64,000 nucleotides of DNA, from NCBI GenBank assembly GCA_965263325.1, contig CBDHGY010000002.1, forward strand, positions 2,480,001-2,544,000. Reading direction: 5' to 3'. Within the stretch, counting starts at the first letter, position 1, and each line of letters starts with the position of its first letter. The notes under the pieces are model-generated. The model did not search any database, was not told the origin of the DNA, and worked only from the letters and a program-made list of their open reading frames with translations. Of this stretch, positions 7,390 to 14,950 are shown piece after piece. This DNA comes from CBDHGY01 sp965263325 (lineage in GTDB: Bacteria; Pseudomonadota; Alphaproteobacteria; Caulobacterales; Hyphomonadaceae). A program made the position numbers and the translations under genes.

Positions 7390-8619
7390 TTAGTCCACAA
7401 TGGACGTATCGCCGCGCTTGAATCGAGCAAAACTCCAGATAGCAAGCATGGCCATCATTGCTGCGCTCATGAATAGGGGGAGCGGAGGATAAATCATATA
7501 CAGCGCCGCGCCAAGCAAGGGGCCAGCTATGTATCCTGCTGGAGGCGCGATGGCGAGCAGGCTGGCGGCCTGACCTTGTTCTTCAATCGGCACGGTCATT
7601 GATCCAAGTGCGTTCAAGGCAGCAATTGCGAGCGCCGCGCCGATGCCAACGACGAGGAATCCGGCGCACATCATCCACAGGAAAGGTGCAAAAGCTGTTA
7701 TCAAATAGCCGGTTGCAATCAGCAGCAGGCCCGGGAAAAGAATTTTGTTCGGGTCCGGTTTGAATCTTTGAATTATGCCAAACTGAGTGCCGACCATTGT
7801 GATCGAAAGGCTGACATAAATGAGTGATGCGCGCTGAATGGCCACTTCTTTACCATAGTCAAAGCGGTCTTGGACAAGCCACACAATCGCTTGTTGAATG
7901 GCGGCGACCGCTACGAAGTAGAAAAGAAGCGCCAGAATAAATGTGCGAATACGTGGATCACGGAGTTTTAGCGGAGGCGGGCGATTGGCGCGTTCAGCCT
8001 GGTTGCGAACTTTCCGCGTCGGCGGAAGTGCAAACCCTGTAAATACCGCGCAAAGAGCTGAAAACACAACCGATCCCCAGATCGGAGCCATCGCTCCAAA
8101 TGGTGCTAAAACTGATATGCCGGCAGGCCCGATAATTTGCCCCAAGGCCATAGATGCCCCCATCAGCCCCATGCCGGCCGCGCGTGTTTTCGCCGTGGTC
8201 GCATCCGCCATCGCCGCCATAGATGCTGGGTGGAGGCCAGGCGACAGTATTCCGAAAGACATTCGTACGACGATCAGGAGCCAAAACGCCGCCGCGCCGG
8301 TCACCACGGCTGTGAGCGCCGCGTTCAAAGCGAATATAAAAAGGGCATTCGTTCCAGCCGATGCGAACATTGAAAAGACCATCACGCGCTTGCGTCCAAA
8401 TCGTTCCGCAAGTTTGGCCCAGGTCGGCGTGAGAACTGTGTATAAAAGTGACGACCCGACAAGGACGATGGCAACTTCAATTTCGGTCAGGCCAGCTTCC
8501 CGAGCGAGAGGCGAAATCACCAGAAAGCTGATGGAAAATCCCGCCCCCATGGAAATAAGCGCAAGAGAAATAACGCCCTGCTGAAAACTGGAAAGCGGGC
8601 GAAGGGGGACTTCTTCCAT
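7390..8619 (-). CDS. MFS transporter, DHA1/tetracycline-efflux-like
   Basis: The start at ATG 8619 (MEEVPLRPLSSF) is preferred, because the upstream GTG at 8649 adds a short basic stretch unlike the family and the GGAAGGGG before 8619 is a plausible site. The product has 409 residues and twelve hydrophobic segments. WAKLAERFGRKRVMV forms the loop 2-3 signature GxLaDrxGRkxxl, and GASMALGQIIGPAG resembles the efflux motif C. The two halves are joined by a basic linker (RKVRNQAERANRPPP). Export of a small drug-like or metabolite compound is likely, but the substrate is unknown. It runs with the HxlR gene, which fits a regulator-pump pair. Confidence 0.85.
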   Translation of the reverse strand: MEEVPLRPLSSFQQGVISLALISMGAGFSISFLVISPLAREAGLTEIEVAIVLVGSSLLYTVLTPTWAKLAERFGRKRVMVFSMFASAGTNALFIFALNAALTAVVTGAAAFWLLIVVRMSFGILSPGLHPASMAAMADATTAKTRAAGMGLMGASMALGQIIGPAGISVLAPFGAMAPIWGSVVFSALCAVFTGFALPPTRKVRNQAERANRPPPLKLRDPRIRTFILALLFYFVAVAAIQQAIVWLVQDRFDYGKEVAIQRASLIYVSLSITMVGTQFGIIQRFKPDPNKILFPGLLLIATGYLITAFAPFLWMMCAGFLVVGIGAALAIAALNALGSMTVPIEEQGQAASLLAIAPPAGYIAGPLLGAALYMIYPPLPLFMSAAMMAMLAIWSFARFKRGDTSIVD

Positions 8620-8781
8620 CACAGATTTTCGCCCCTTCCAAGACACCACGACAAGAACCTACGCTGCGTTGATTGAGTGGTACAGGGTGACGCTACGGCG
8701 TATTTGTGAATGACGCCGCTTGCCGCAGGCGCGCGAAGCACCTAGGTGAAGGGCATTGATTCTAATTGGAGGACGATATCG

Positions 8782-9090
8782 TTGCGGGAACTTCTTTGGG
8801 AACTCAACAATTACTTTATCTCGCCGATCCTGTGGATCATAGCGATGGCCCTATTGGTTTACGTAATTTTGAGCTGGCTTCTCGTTGCCGGTGTTGTCGA
8901 TCGTCGAAATCCTGTGCCAATTCAGATCTACAATTTTCTAGGGTCTGCTTTCGAGCCGATGCTGAGGCCGCTCCGGCGTATTATTCCGCCATTTAACGGC
9001 ATAGATCTGTCCGTTTTATTCTTGATCTTGATCATTCAGTTCCTGAATGGATACGCGATTAAACGGCTGATCTTACTGGTTCCGTTCTAG
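8782..9090 (+). CDS. YggT family membrane protein, probable TTG start
   Basis: The family core begins RELLWELNNYFISPILWIIAMALLVYV. I place the start at TTG 8782 because GGAGGA lies at 8768-8773, eight bases before it; a GTG at 8746 gives a 12-residue extension with no good site. The product has 102 residues, the normal YggT length, with two hydrophobic hairpins around a loop containing NPVPIQIYNFLGSAFEPMLRPLRRIIPP. YggT proteins are small inner-membrane proteins linked to osmotic stress and division in some species. The folD ATG lies one base after this gene's stop, so the two are coupled. Confidence 0.85.
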   Translation: MRELLWELNNYFISPILWIIAMALLVYVILSWLLVAGVVDRRNPVPIQIYNFLGSAFEPMLRPLRRIIPPFNGIDLSVLFLILIIQFLNGYAIKRLILLVPF

Positions 9091-9091
9091 C

Positions 9092-9979
9092 ATGACAGCA
9101 GCCCCTATCGATGGAAAAGCCATCGCCGCGAACCTTCGCCAGCGCGTGGCAGATGCCGTTTCAGAACTTCCAGGAAAGCCAACTTTGGCGGTTGTCCTTG
9201 TCGGTGACGACCCGGCCAGCCAAGTCTATGTCAATTCCAAGATAAAGTTGACTGAGGCGTGCGGTATGCGGTCTCTGCACCGTCGTCTTCCAGCGGATGC
9301 AACTCAACAGGCTGTCGAGGCAACAATCTCGTCGCTCAACAATGACGATGAGGTCGATGGCATACTCTTACAATTGCCTTTGCCAAGGGGATTGAATGAA
9401 GCGGCCGCGATTGAGTGCATTGACCCTGCAAAAGATGTCGACGGTTTGACAGAAGCCAGCGCCGGGCGACTGGTTCTGGGGAAGCCGGGTTTGCGGCCAT
9501 GTACACCCTCTGGCTGCGTGATCCTTGCAAAGGAAGCGCTCGGGGAAGATCTGTCAGGCAAACACGTTGTTGTCATCGGGCGATCAATTCTTGTTGGCAA
9601 ACCTGCAGCGCTCTTGTTCCTTGCAGAAAATTGCACGGTTACAATCGCGCACTCACGAACCAAAAATATAGAAGCACTCTGCCGAACGGCCGACATCCTT
9701 GTTCCGGCTGTGGGTAGACCGCAGATGGTGAAGGGTGATTGGGTGAAGCCCGGAGCTAGCATCATTGATGTCGGGATCAATCGCATTGAAGCGCCCGAGC
9801 GAAAAAGCGGCACACGCCTCGTTGGTGACGCAGATTATGAAAGCTGCGCGGACGTAGCGGCACATATAACACCGGTGCCGGGCGGCGTCGGCCCCATGAC
9901 AATTGCATGCCTTCTCCAGAATACAGTATTGGCAGCCTGTGCGCGCCGCGGGTGGGACCTTCCGCAAGCGGCAGGGTGA
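9092..9979 (+). CDS. folD: Methylenetetrahydrofolate dehydrogenase / methenyl-THF cyclohydrolase
   Basis: The 295-residue protein matches FolD from end to end. The catalytic YVNSKIKLTEACGM carries the active Lys. GILLQLPLPRGLNE and PCTPSGCVILAKEAL form the folate site. VVVIGRSILVGKPAALLFL is the NADP site, and PVPGGVGPMTIACLLQNT is the C-terminal signature. The cytoplasmic enzyme interconverts methylene-, methenyl- and formyl-tetrahydrofolate for purine and fMet synthesis. It directly follows the YggT gene. The parS-like palindrome lies about 110 bases downstream, in the gap before the convergent lipoprotein gene. Confidence 0.97.
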   Translation: MTAAPIDGKAIAANLRQRVADAVSELPGKPTLAVVLVGDDPASQVYVNSKIKLTEACGMRSLHRRLPADATQQAVEATISSLNNDDEVDGILLQLPLPRGLNEAAAIECIDPAKDVDGLTEASAGRLVLGKPGLRPCTPSGCVILAKEALGEDLSGKHVVVIGRSILVGKPAALLFLAENCTVTIAHSRTKNIEALCRTADILVPAVGRPQMVKGDWVKPGASIIDVGINRIEAPERKSGTRLVGDADYESCADVAAHITPVPGGVGPMTIACLLQNTVLAACARRGWDLPQAAG

Positions 9980-10087
9980 AAATTATTATCAGTGCACGAA
10001 CATAAGCTTGCGCCCGGTTTCTAAGTGCACATCTAAAATTAACTCGCGCCAAAAACCCAGTAGAATATTGTTTTTATGGAATTAATT

Positions 10088-10103
10088 CGTTTCACGTGAA
10101 ACG
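10088..10103. promoter_or_regulatory. parS: parS-like ParB-binding palindrome
   Basis: The sequence cGTTTCACGTGAAACg is a perfect 16-base palindrome. It matches the bacterial parS consensus TGTTTCACGTGAAACA at the central 14 positions, and only the outer T/A pair is C/G. It lies in the gap between convergent genes (9980-10161), where chromosomal parS sites often sit. A T-run follows at 10106-10110, so a role in ending folD transcription cannot be excluded, although a loopless seven-pair hairpin would be a poor terminator. The nearby rpmH-rnpA-yidC operon is origin-proximal in many bacteria, which fits. Confidence 0.75.
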
Positions 10104-10161
10104 TGTTTTTGGAATATTTTGGTAACCATCCCGATGCCTGATCCACATAGCCAACCGAAAC

Positions 10162-10755
10162 TCAATTGAGTGTCTCATCGTTAGATGGCGGCGGAGGTGG
10201 TACAGGTGATGCTGGTGGGGGGCATCCTTTCGCCGCGCCGATGCCTTTCAGATAAGCACGTCGTTTGAGTCCCGTCAGCGTAGCAGCTCTAAATCTTTTT
10301 TCGTAAGCATGTGCGCCAGAGACGCGCCGAATGACGCCTCGAAATGGGATGAACCCTGTTGTTATGCCTTCGACGACGTCAAGCGCAGCTTCTGATGCTA
10401 CTTTGCCAGCTTTCTCACCTTGGCTTGCATCCACCTGGTGACGTAGCTCATCTTCGTCGAGACCGAGCTCGGCTGTAAGCGCCAAGATTTCGTCTGCGAT
10501 GGACTGGCATGTCAGTTTGGTGCTGTCGATATAGGCTGCTTCCAAAGCCTTGAGCGTTGGAGGAATTTCCTTGCGTTCGAGATTGAAATCTCTGGCAGGT
10601 GCGCGCGCAGCGCCTTCAACCCCTCCACTGAACCGATCGCGCGCCGTGACCGTGGCGTCGCGGGCGTTGACGGCGGCTTCCCGCGTGGAATCTACAGGGT
10701 TCGACTGGCAGGCGCATGTGAACAGCGCAAAAGTGACGACAAGTGCGGCGCGCAT
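10162..10755 (-). CDS. Putative lipoprotein of unknown function
   Basis: The start at ATG 10755 follows GAAGGAGACTTACT, a good ribosome site; an upstream ATG at 10779 lacks one. The 197-residue product opens MRAALVVTFALFTCACQSNP, a short export signal with a Cys suited to lipidation, though the lipobox (TCAC) is weaker than usual. The mature part is predicted helical, with EEALDVVEG-like and FIPFRGVIRRVSGAHAYEKR segments. The C-terminus is a run of Pro and Ser. I recognise no family. The FIPFRGVIRR segment and the preceding helices hint at an envelope role. It follows the HAD-DapD gene in the same direction, about 76 bases downstream. Confidence 0.7.
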   Translation of the reverse strand: MRAALVVTFALFTCACQSNPVDSTREAAVNARDATVTARDRFSGGVEGAARAPARDFNLERKEIPPTLKALEAAYIDSTKLTCQSIADEILALTAELGLDEDELRHQVDASQGEKAGKVASEAALDVVEGITTGFIPFRGVIRRVSGAHAYEKRFRAATLTGLKRRAYLKGIGAAKGCPPPASPVPPPPPSNDETLN

Positions 10756-10831
10756 AGTAAGTCTCCTTCGCCAAAACAAGACGGGTTTACCTGTCTTGTG
10801 TCAATTGGCGTTTCTGTGGTGGCAAGCACCA

Positions 10832-12382
10832 TCAGTCCCTAAGCAACTCATTTACGCCCGTTTTTGAGCGCGTGCGTTCGTCCACGGTTTTGATGATGAT
10901 GGCGGCTGCGAGATTCGGCCCACCATTAGAGCTTTCCATCGTGCCCGGCACAACTACAGAATAAGGCGGAACCTCTCCATAAGTAATTTCTCCCGTTTGG
11001 CGATCCACAATCTTTGTCGATTGCGAAAGAAACACACCCATTGCGATGACACTGCCTTCGCGGACAATCACGCCTTCAGCCACTTCCGCGCGCGCGCCAA
11101 TAAAGCAGTTGTCTTCAATGATCACTGGGTTTGCCTGAAGCGGTTCGAGAACGCCGCCGATTCCGGTACCGCCAGAGATGTGGCAGTTCTTGCCAATTTG
11201 CGCGCAAGAGCCAACGGTCGCCCAAGTGTCGACCATGGTTCCTTCATCGACATAAGCCCCGATGTTCACAAAACTTGGCATCAGAACAACGTTCGGCGCG
11301 ATATAACTTCCGCGCCGTGCGATAGCGCCAGGCACCGCTCGAAAGCCTGCAGCTTCAAACTCGGCTGCGCCCCATCCGGCAAATTTCGATGGCACCTTAT
11401 CCCAGAAATTTCCCGTGCCTGCCGGCCCCTCAATAACTTCGTTTGCATTTAATCTAAAACCGAGCAGTACGGCTTTTTTGAGCCATTGATTGACAATCCA
11501 TCCGTTCTCTGAAGGTTCAGCAACGCGGGCCTCACCTGCATCAATCATCATTATTGCTTTCTCTACCGCATTGCGAACATCGCCCGTTGTTGACGGTGAC
11601 AGCGACGTTCTGTCGTCCCAGGCAGAATCGATTGTTGCAGCAAGATCAGCATGGCTCATAGCAGGTACTCTTTTGGTTTTTGTTTTAACGCTTCGAAGAA
11701 ACGCAGGAAGATCGTCGGTCACATAGTCGACATGAGGCGGCGCGTCATCCCCTGAGCTCGCTGGTCTGGCGCTTTCAGGTTCGTTGCTCCAATCATGGTC
11801 AGAGTGGACGAGCACTGTCGTAAATCCCAAGGCTTTCGCCGGGGCGAGATTGCGCGCCAGATCTTCAAAAAAAGCAGCCCGCGCTGGTGCAATTTTGAAC
11901 GCCCGCAGGAAGACATCGTAAGCTGTCTTTTGCGGTTTGGGCCGATAGCCAGAATCTTCGATCCCGAACAGGCCGTCGAACAAATCGGAGAGTCCCAGCT
12001 TTTCTGTTACCCGCTCGGCATGGCGGCGCGAGCCATTTGTGTAGACGAGCTTTCGGCCAGGCAAACCAGTTATGGCGTTGCGCAGCTCTGGTCCTGTCGG
12101 TAGCACCGAAAGATCAATATCGTGCACATAATCCAGAAATTCCTCGGGTGCGAGCCCATGGTGCAGCATCAAACCGTTCAGAGTTGTTCCATGCTCGGCA
12201 TAATACTTCTTTTGAACGGCGCGCGCCTCTGCCGGTTCGGTGTTCAGGAAGCCAGCGACGAATGTCGTCATCCGCTGATCAATTTCCGCAAACAGATCGC
12301 AGCTTGCCGGATAGAGCGTATTATCGAGATCAAACACCCACGTATCGATGTGCGTAAGGTCAGCGCCCACGAAGCGCCTCAT
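10832..12382 (-). CDS. dapD: HAD pyrimidine 5'-nucleotidase fused in frame to DapD
   Basis: One frame of 516 codons encodes two complete enzymes. Residues 1-about 230 are a HAD-type pyrimidine 5'-nucleotidase: DLDNTLYP with catalytic Asp18 and Asp20, then YTNGSRRHAERV, and FEDLARNLAPAKALG with the late acidic motif. Residues 242-516 start MSHADLAATIDSAWDD and are tetrahydrodipicolinate N-succinyltransferase of lysine and diaminopimelate synthesis. They show the hexapeptide-repeat left-handed helix (IGAYVDEGTMVDTWATVGSCAQIG). The linker SVKTKTKRVPA contains no stop. DapD could also be made alone from ATG 11659, where AAAAGAG gives a weak site. In related genomes the two are adjacent separate genes. 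The upstream DUF1036 gene overlaps this start, and ATGs at 12403 and 12421 are alternatives. Confidence 0.9.
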   Translation of the reverse strand: MRRFVGADLTHIDTWVFDLDNTLYPASCDLFAEIDQRMTTFVAGFLNTEPAEARAVQKKYYAEHGTTLNGLMLHHGLAPEEFLDYVHDIDLSVLPTGPELRNAITGLPGRKLVYTNGSRRHAERVTEKLGLSDLFDGLFGIEDSGYRPKPQKTAYDVFLRAFKIAPARAAFFEDLARNLAPAKALGFTTVLVHSDHDWSNEPESARPASSGDDAPPHVDYVTDDLPAFLRSVKTKTKRVPAMSHADLAATIDSAWDDRTSLSPSTTGDVRNAVEKAIMMIDAGEARVAEPSENGWIVNQWLKKAVLLGFRLNANEVIEGPAGTGNFWDKVPSKFAGWGAAEFEAAGFRAVPGAIARRGSYIAPNVVLMPSFVNIGAYVDEGTMVDTWATVGSCAQIGKNCHISGGTGIGGVLEPLQANPVIIEDNCFIGARAEVAEGVIVREGSVIAMGVFLSQSTKIVDRQTGEITYGEVPPYSVVVPGTMESSNGGPNLAAAIIIKTVDERTRSKTGVNELLRD

Positions 12383-13397
12383 CGAAATTGCGCTCGAAGA
12401 ATTCATAAACGAGCCTGCCATCTTCAGGGATGTTTGTGGCCCGAAACTCTACAGAACGATAGGCCGAGGACTCACACGCATCGCGTCCGACAATTGCGAA
12501 TTTCGAGCGCGCGACACAGAAACGATCGGTCGCATCCTGCAGCGTGCGATAACCCTCGCTCTCTTCTGCATCCATCTCTGCGTAAACATAGTGCTGGGTT
12601 TGAAGCAATGGTTCATCGATGACGCGCGCGCAGCCTTGACCTTCGAGTTGCCACCAGCCCCGGCTTTCCCAGCCTTCGGGTCTGCGCCGGGCGATCGAGG
12701 CCCAAATCCGGTTATTGGTCCTGTTGCATAATGTCATGCCGACATTACGGGCGCGGGCGATTGCGGCTTGTTCAAGGATGTCTATCAAGTCCGCATCACT
12801 CGTTGTCGCGGAGAGGCCTTTCTCTTTGAGAAATTCGCGGATGGCGGCGCGGGTTCGTTTGCCAATGTTGCCATCGATGCGCCCGGTATAAACGTCTGCA
12901 TCCTTCAAGAGGCGCTGAACGCCAGCCTGCCGCGCCCGATTGAGGTCATACGTTTCGGTCTCCCGAAGATTTGTTCGCCAACGCGATGTGCGCTCCACCA
13001 AAACAGGGCGAAAATTGCGTTCATCCAAGCCCATTGCTGAGCAGTCTGGCGGCGATTCAATGGAAAAGCTGGACGTTGTGTCCACACAGAGTTTTCGGTC
13101 ACCGCCCCAATTGCGTGCACCGCCGCGGTGAGCAGTTGAAGAGCGCGCATAGAGAAAGTGCACATCTTTCGTGAGTGGGCCCTCAACGGCGAGCGCGCAT
13201 GCGCCGGGCCGCAGCTTTGTCCAACCGTCTACAATGACAGTCTGGCCAACAGGGCGCGCCGTTGCTGCTTCAACAATAAAGCTTGTTTGATTGCAAAGCG
13301 TCCAGCCCTGTTGCTGCTGAGCGTTTGCCGCGCAGACACCTGCGAATGAGGCCGCAAGCAAAATGAGCGAACTAAGAAATAAGCGTACCTGAGCCAT
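12360..13397 (-). CDS. Secreted protein with two DUF1036 domains around a peptidoglycan-binding-like domain
   Basis: The start at ATG 13397 gives a clean signal peptide (MAQVRLFLSSLILLAASFAG, cleavage near ANAQ) and 345 residues. The first DUF1036 domain spans about 28-140 (GWTLCNQTSFIVEAATAR and later DRKLCVDTTSSF). A middle helical segment near 170-235 reads LLKDADVYTGRIDGNIGKRTRAAIREFL, the pattern of a peptidoglycan-binding_1 domain. The second DUF1036 domain follows (MTLCNRTNNRIWASIARR and RFCVARSKFAI), with paired Cys in each copy. It should act in the periplasm; its function is unknown. Its start overlaps argB by 26 bases, and its end overlaps the HAD-DapD start, so translation is coupled through the operon. 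Confidence 0.82.
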   Translation of the reverse strand: MAQVRLFLSSLILLAASFAGVCAANAQQQQGWTLCNQTSFIVEAATARPVGQTVIVDGWTKLRPGACALAVEGPLTKDVHFLYARSSTAHRGGARNWGGDRKLCVDTTSSFSIESPPDCSAMGLDERNFRPVLVERTSRWRTNLRETETYDLNRARQAGVQRLLKDADVYTGRIDGNIGKRTRAAIREFLKEKGLSATTSDADLIDILEQAAIARARNVGMTLCNRTNNRIWASIARRRPEGWESRGWWQLEGQGCARVIDEPLLQTQHYVYAEMDAEESEGYRTLQDATDRFCVARSKFAIVGRDACESSAYRSVEFRATNIPEDGRLVYEFFERNFDEALRGR

Positions 13398-14268
13398 GCT
13401 CTGTAAATAGCTCCATAAGCAGGGCGTGAGGTGCGCGCCCATCCAAAATCGTCGCCGCCCCAACACCATCTGACACAGCCTTGGCGGCAGTTTCAAGTTT
13501 CGGGCGCATACCGCCTGCCGCAGTCCCATCTTCGATCAATCTCTGCACATCGCTGTGCGCAATGTCTCGAATAAGGGTTTTGTCTTTGCTGAGAACACCT
13601 TCAACGTCTGTCAGAAGTAATAGCCGCGACGCTCCAAGAGCAGATGCCAGTGCGCCAGCTGCGGTATCGGCATTGATATTATAACGCGCCCCGTCCGTTC
13701 CCGCGCCAACGGGTGCAACAACCGGAATAAACCCGTTTTCTTCGCTCGCGAGCGACCTTAATATGGAAGGGTCGACACTTTCAGGTTCTCCGACGAAGCC
13801 GAGATCGATAAACTTCTCAATTTCGCTTCCCGGGTCCCGAAGCGTTTTTTCCGCTTTCTTCGCTTTTATCAGGCCAGCGTCAGACCCAGAAAGGCCAACC
13901 GCCCGCCCGCCACCCTTGTTGATGGCGCGGACAATCGACTTATTGATTGGGCCGGAGAGCACCATCTCTACGGCTTCCATCGTTGCGTCATCCGTGACGC
14001 GAAGGCCTTCTTCGAATTTCGATTGAATGCCCAGCCGGTCGAGCAGTTTGCCGATCTGAGGGCCGCCGCCATGTACGATCACCGGGTGAATACCGAGCGC
14101 TTTGACGAGGACAACATCGCGCGCAAAGCTCTGGCTAAGCGCTTCGTCGACCATGGCATGCCCGCCAAATTTCACGACAATTGTCTGGCCAGCATAGCGC
14201 TGAATATAGGGCAGGGCTTCGGACAAGGTCCGAGCTGTGAATTGCGCAGAAGAGAGTGGGTCAGACAT
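13372..14268 (-). CDS. argB: Acetylglutamate kinase
   Basis: The 298-residue protein carries the amino-acid kinase signatures: IVVKFGGHAM near residue 30, VIVHGGGPQIGKLLDRLGI near 62, and the nucleotide region ALGASRLLLLTDVEGVL. The C-terminal GGMRPKLETAAKAVSDGVGAATILDGR is typical of ArgB. The enzyme phosphorylates N-acetylglutamate, the second step of arginine synthesis. The long N-terminal helix (ARTLSEALPYIQRY) is the segment linked to arginine feedback inhibition in hexameric ArgB enzymes, so inhibition by arginine is likely. It lies 28 bases after engB on the same strand. Confidence 0.96.
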   Translation of the reverse strand: MSDPLSSAQFTARTLSEALPYIQRYAGQTIVVKFGGHAMVDEALSQSFARDVVLVKALGIHPVIVHGGGPQIGKLLDRLGIQSKFEEGLRVTDDATMEAVEMVLSGPINKSIVRAINKGGGRAVGLSGSDAGLIKAKKAEKTLRDPGSEIEKFIDLGFVGEPESVDPSILRSLASEENGFIPVVAPVGAGTDGARYNINADTAAGALASALGASRLLLLTDVEGVLSKDKTLIRDIAHSDVQRLIEDGTAAGGMRPKLETAAKAVSDGVGAATILDGRAPHALLMELFTEHGSGTLIS

Positions 14269-14296
14269 GGAACAGGCGTGTTAGCTGAGTTTGGCG

Positions 14297-14941
14297 CTAA
14301 ACCAAACCCGCAATTTCGGCGCGGAGCTCTGGAATACCCCAACCTTTTTCCGAAGAGGTGAGCATGACGACTGGGTGTGCAGCGCCGTGGGTTTTCAGTT
14401 GTGCCTCGGTTTTTTCTTTAATGACGTCCGCTTCGCCCTTTTTCAGTTTGTCGATCTTGGTCAGCACGACCTGATAAATCACCGCGGACGTATCAAGGAG
14501 CTTCATCACTTCTTCATCGGGTTTACCAATCCCGCGGCGGCTATCGATAAGAAGGAATACGCGGCGCAGAGAGGCGCGGCCACGCAAATAGCTCTTGGTG
14601 AGTTTGATCCAGGCTTCAGATTGCGTCTTGGAGACTTTGGCATATCCGAAGCCCGGCAAATCGACGAGATAGAACGTGCCATTGGCCAGATCGAAATAAT
14701 TGATCTCGCGTGTGCGGCCAGGCTCGGTTGAAGCGCGCGCCAGCTTGGCGCGGTTTGTCAGAGCATTTATCAGAGAGGATTTGCCGACATTTGAGCGCCC
14801 GGCAAAGGCAACTTCGCCGCGATCATCGTCCGGCAGGAAGCGCAGATTGACGACGCCTTTGACAAAGTCGACATCGCCCGCGAAGAGCTTGCGGCCGGTT
14901 TCGAGTTGGTCGGCGGTATATTCGGGCGCGTCGTCTGACAT
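14297..14941 (-). CDS. engB: Ribosome biogenesis GTPase EngB (YihA/YsxC)
   Basis: The 214-residue protein has all G motifs: GRSNVGKSSLINALTN (G1) near residue 47, the switch TEPGRTREINYF, DLPGFGYA (G3), LTKIDKLKKGE (G4) and MLTSSEKGWG (G5). The family N-terminal segment LFAGDVDFVKGV is present. EngB proteins help assemble the large ribosomal subunit and are essential in many bacteria. The gene lies nine bases after yidC, and this order (yidC, engB, argB) is widely kept in alphaproteobacteria. Confidence 0.95.
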   Translation of the reverse strand: MSDDAPEYTADQLETGRKLFAGDVDFVKGVVNLRFLPDDDRGEVAFAGRSNVGKSSLINALTNRAKLARASTEPGRTREINYFDLANGTFYLVDLPGFGYAKVSKTQSEAWIKLTKSYLRGRASLRRVFLLIDSRRGIGKPDEEVMKLLDTSAVIYQVVLTKIDKLKKGEADVIKEKTEAQLKTHGAAHPVVMLTSSEKGWGIPELRAEIAGLV

Positions 14942-14950
14942 GGTGAGGCG

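Noticed and set aside
10106..10110. T-run after the parS-like palindrome read as a folD terminator
   Set aside because: The palindrome has no loop and only seven or eight pairs, so a stable RNA hairpin is unlikely; the parS reading is better.
14289..14307. GTTTGG/CCAAAC hairpin at the engB end as a terminator
   Set aside because: No T-run follows in the direction of transcription and argB starts right after it.
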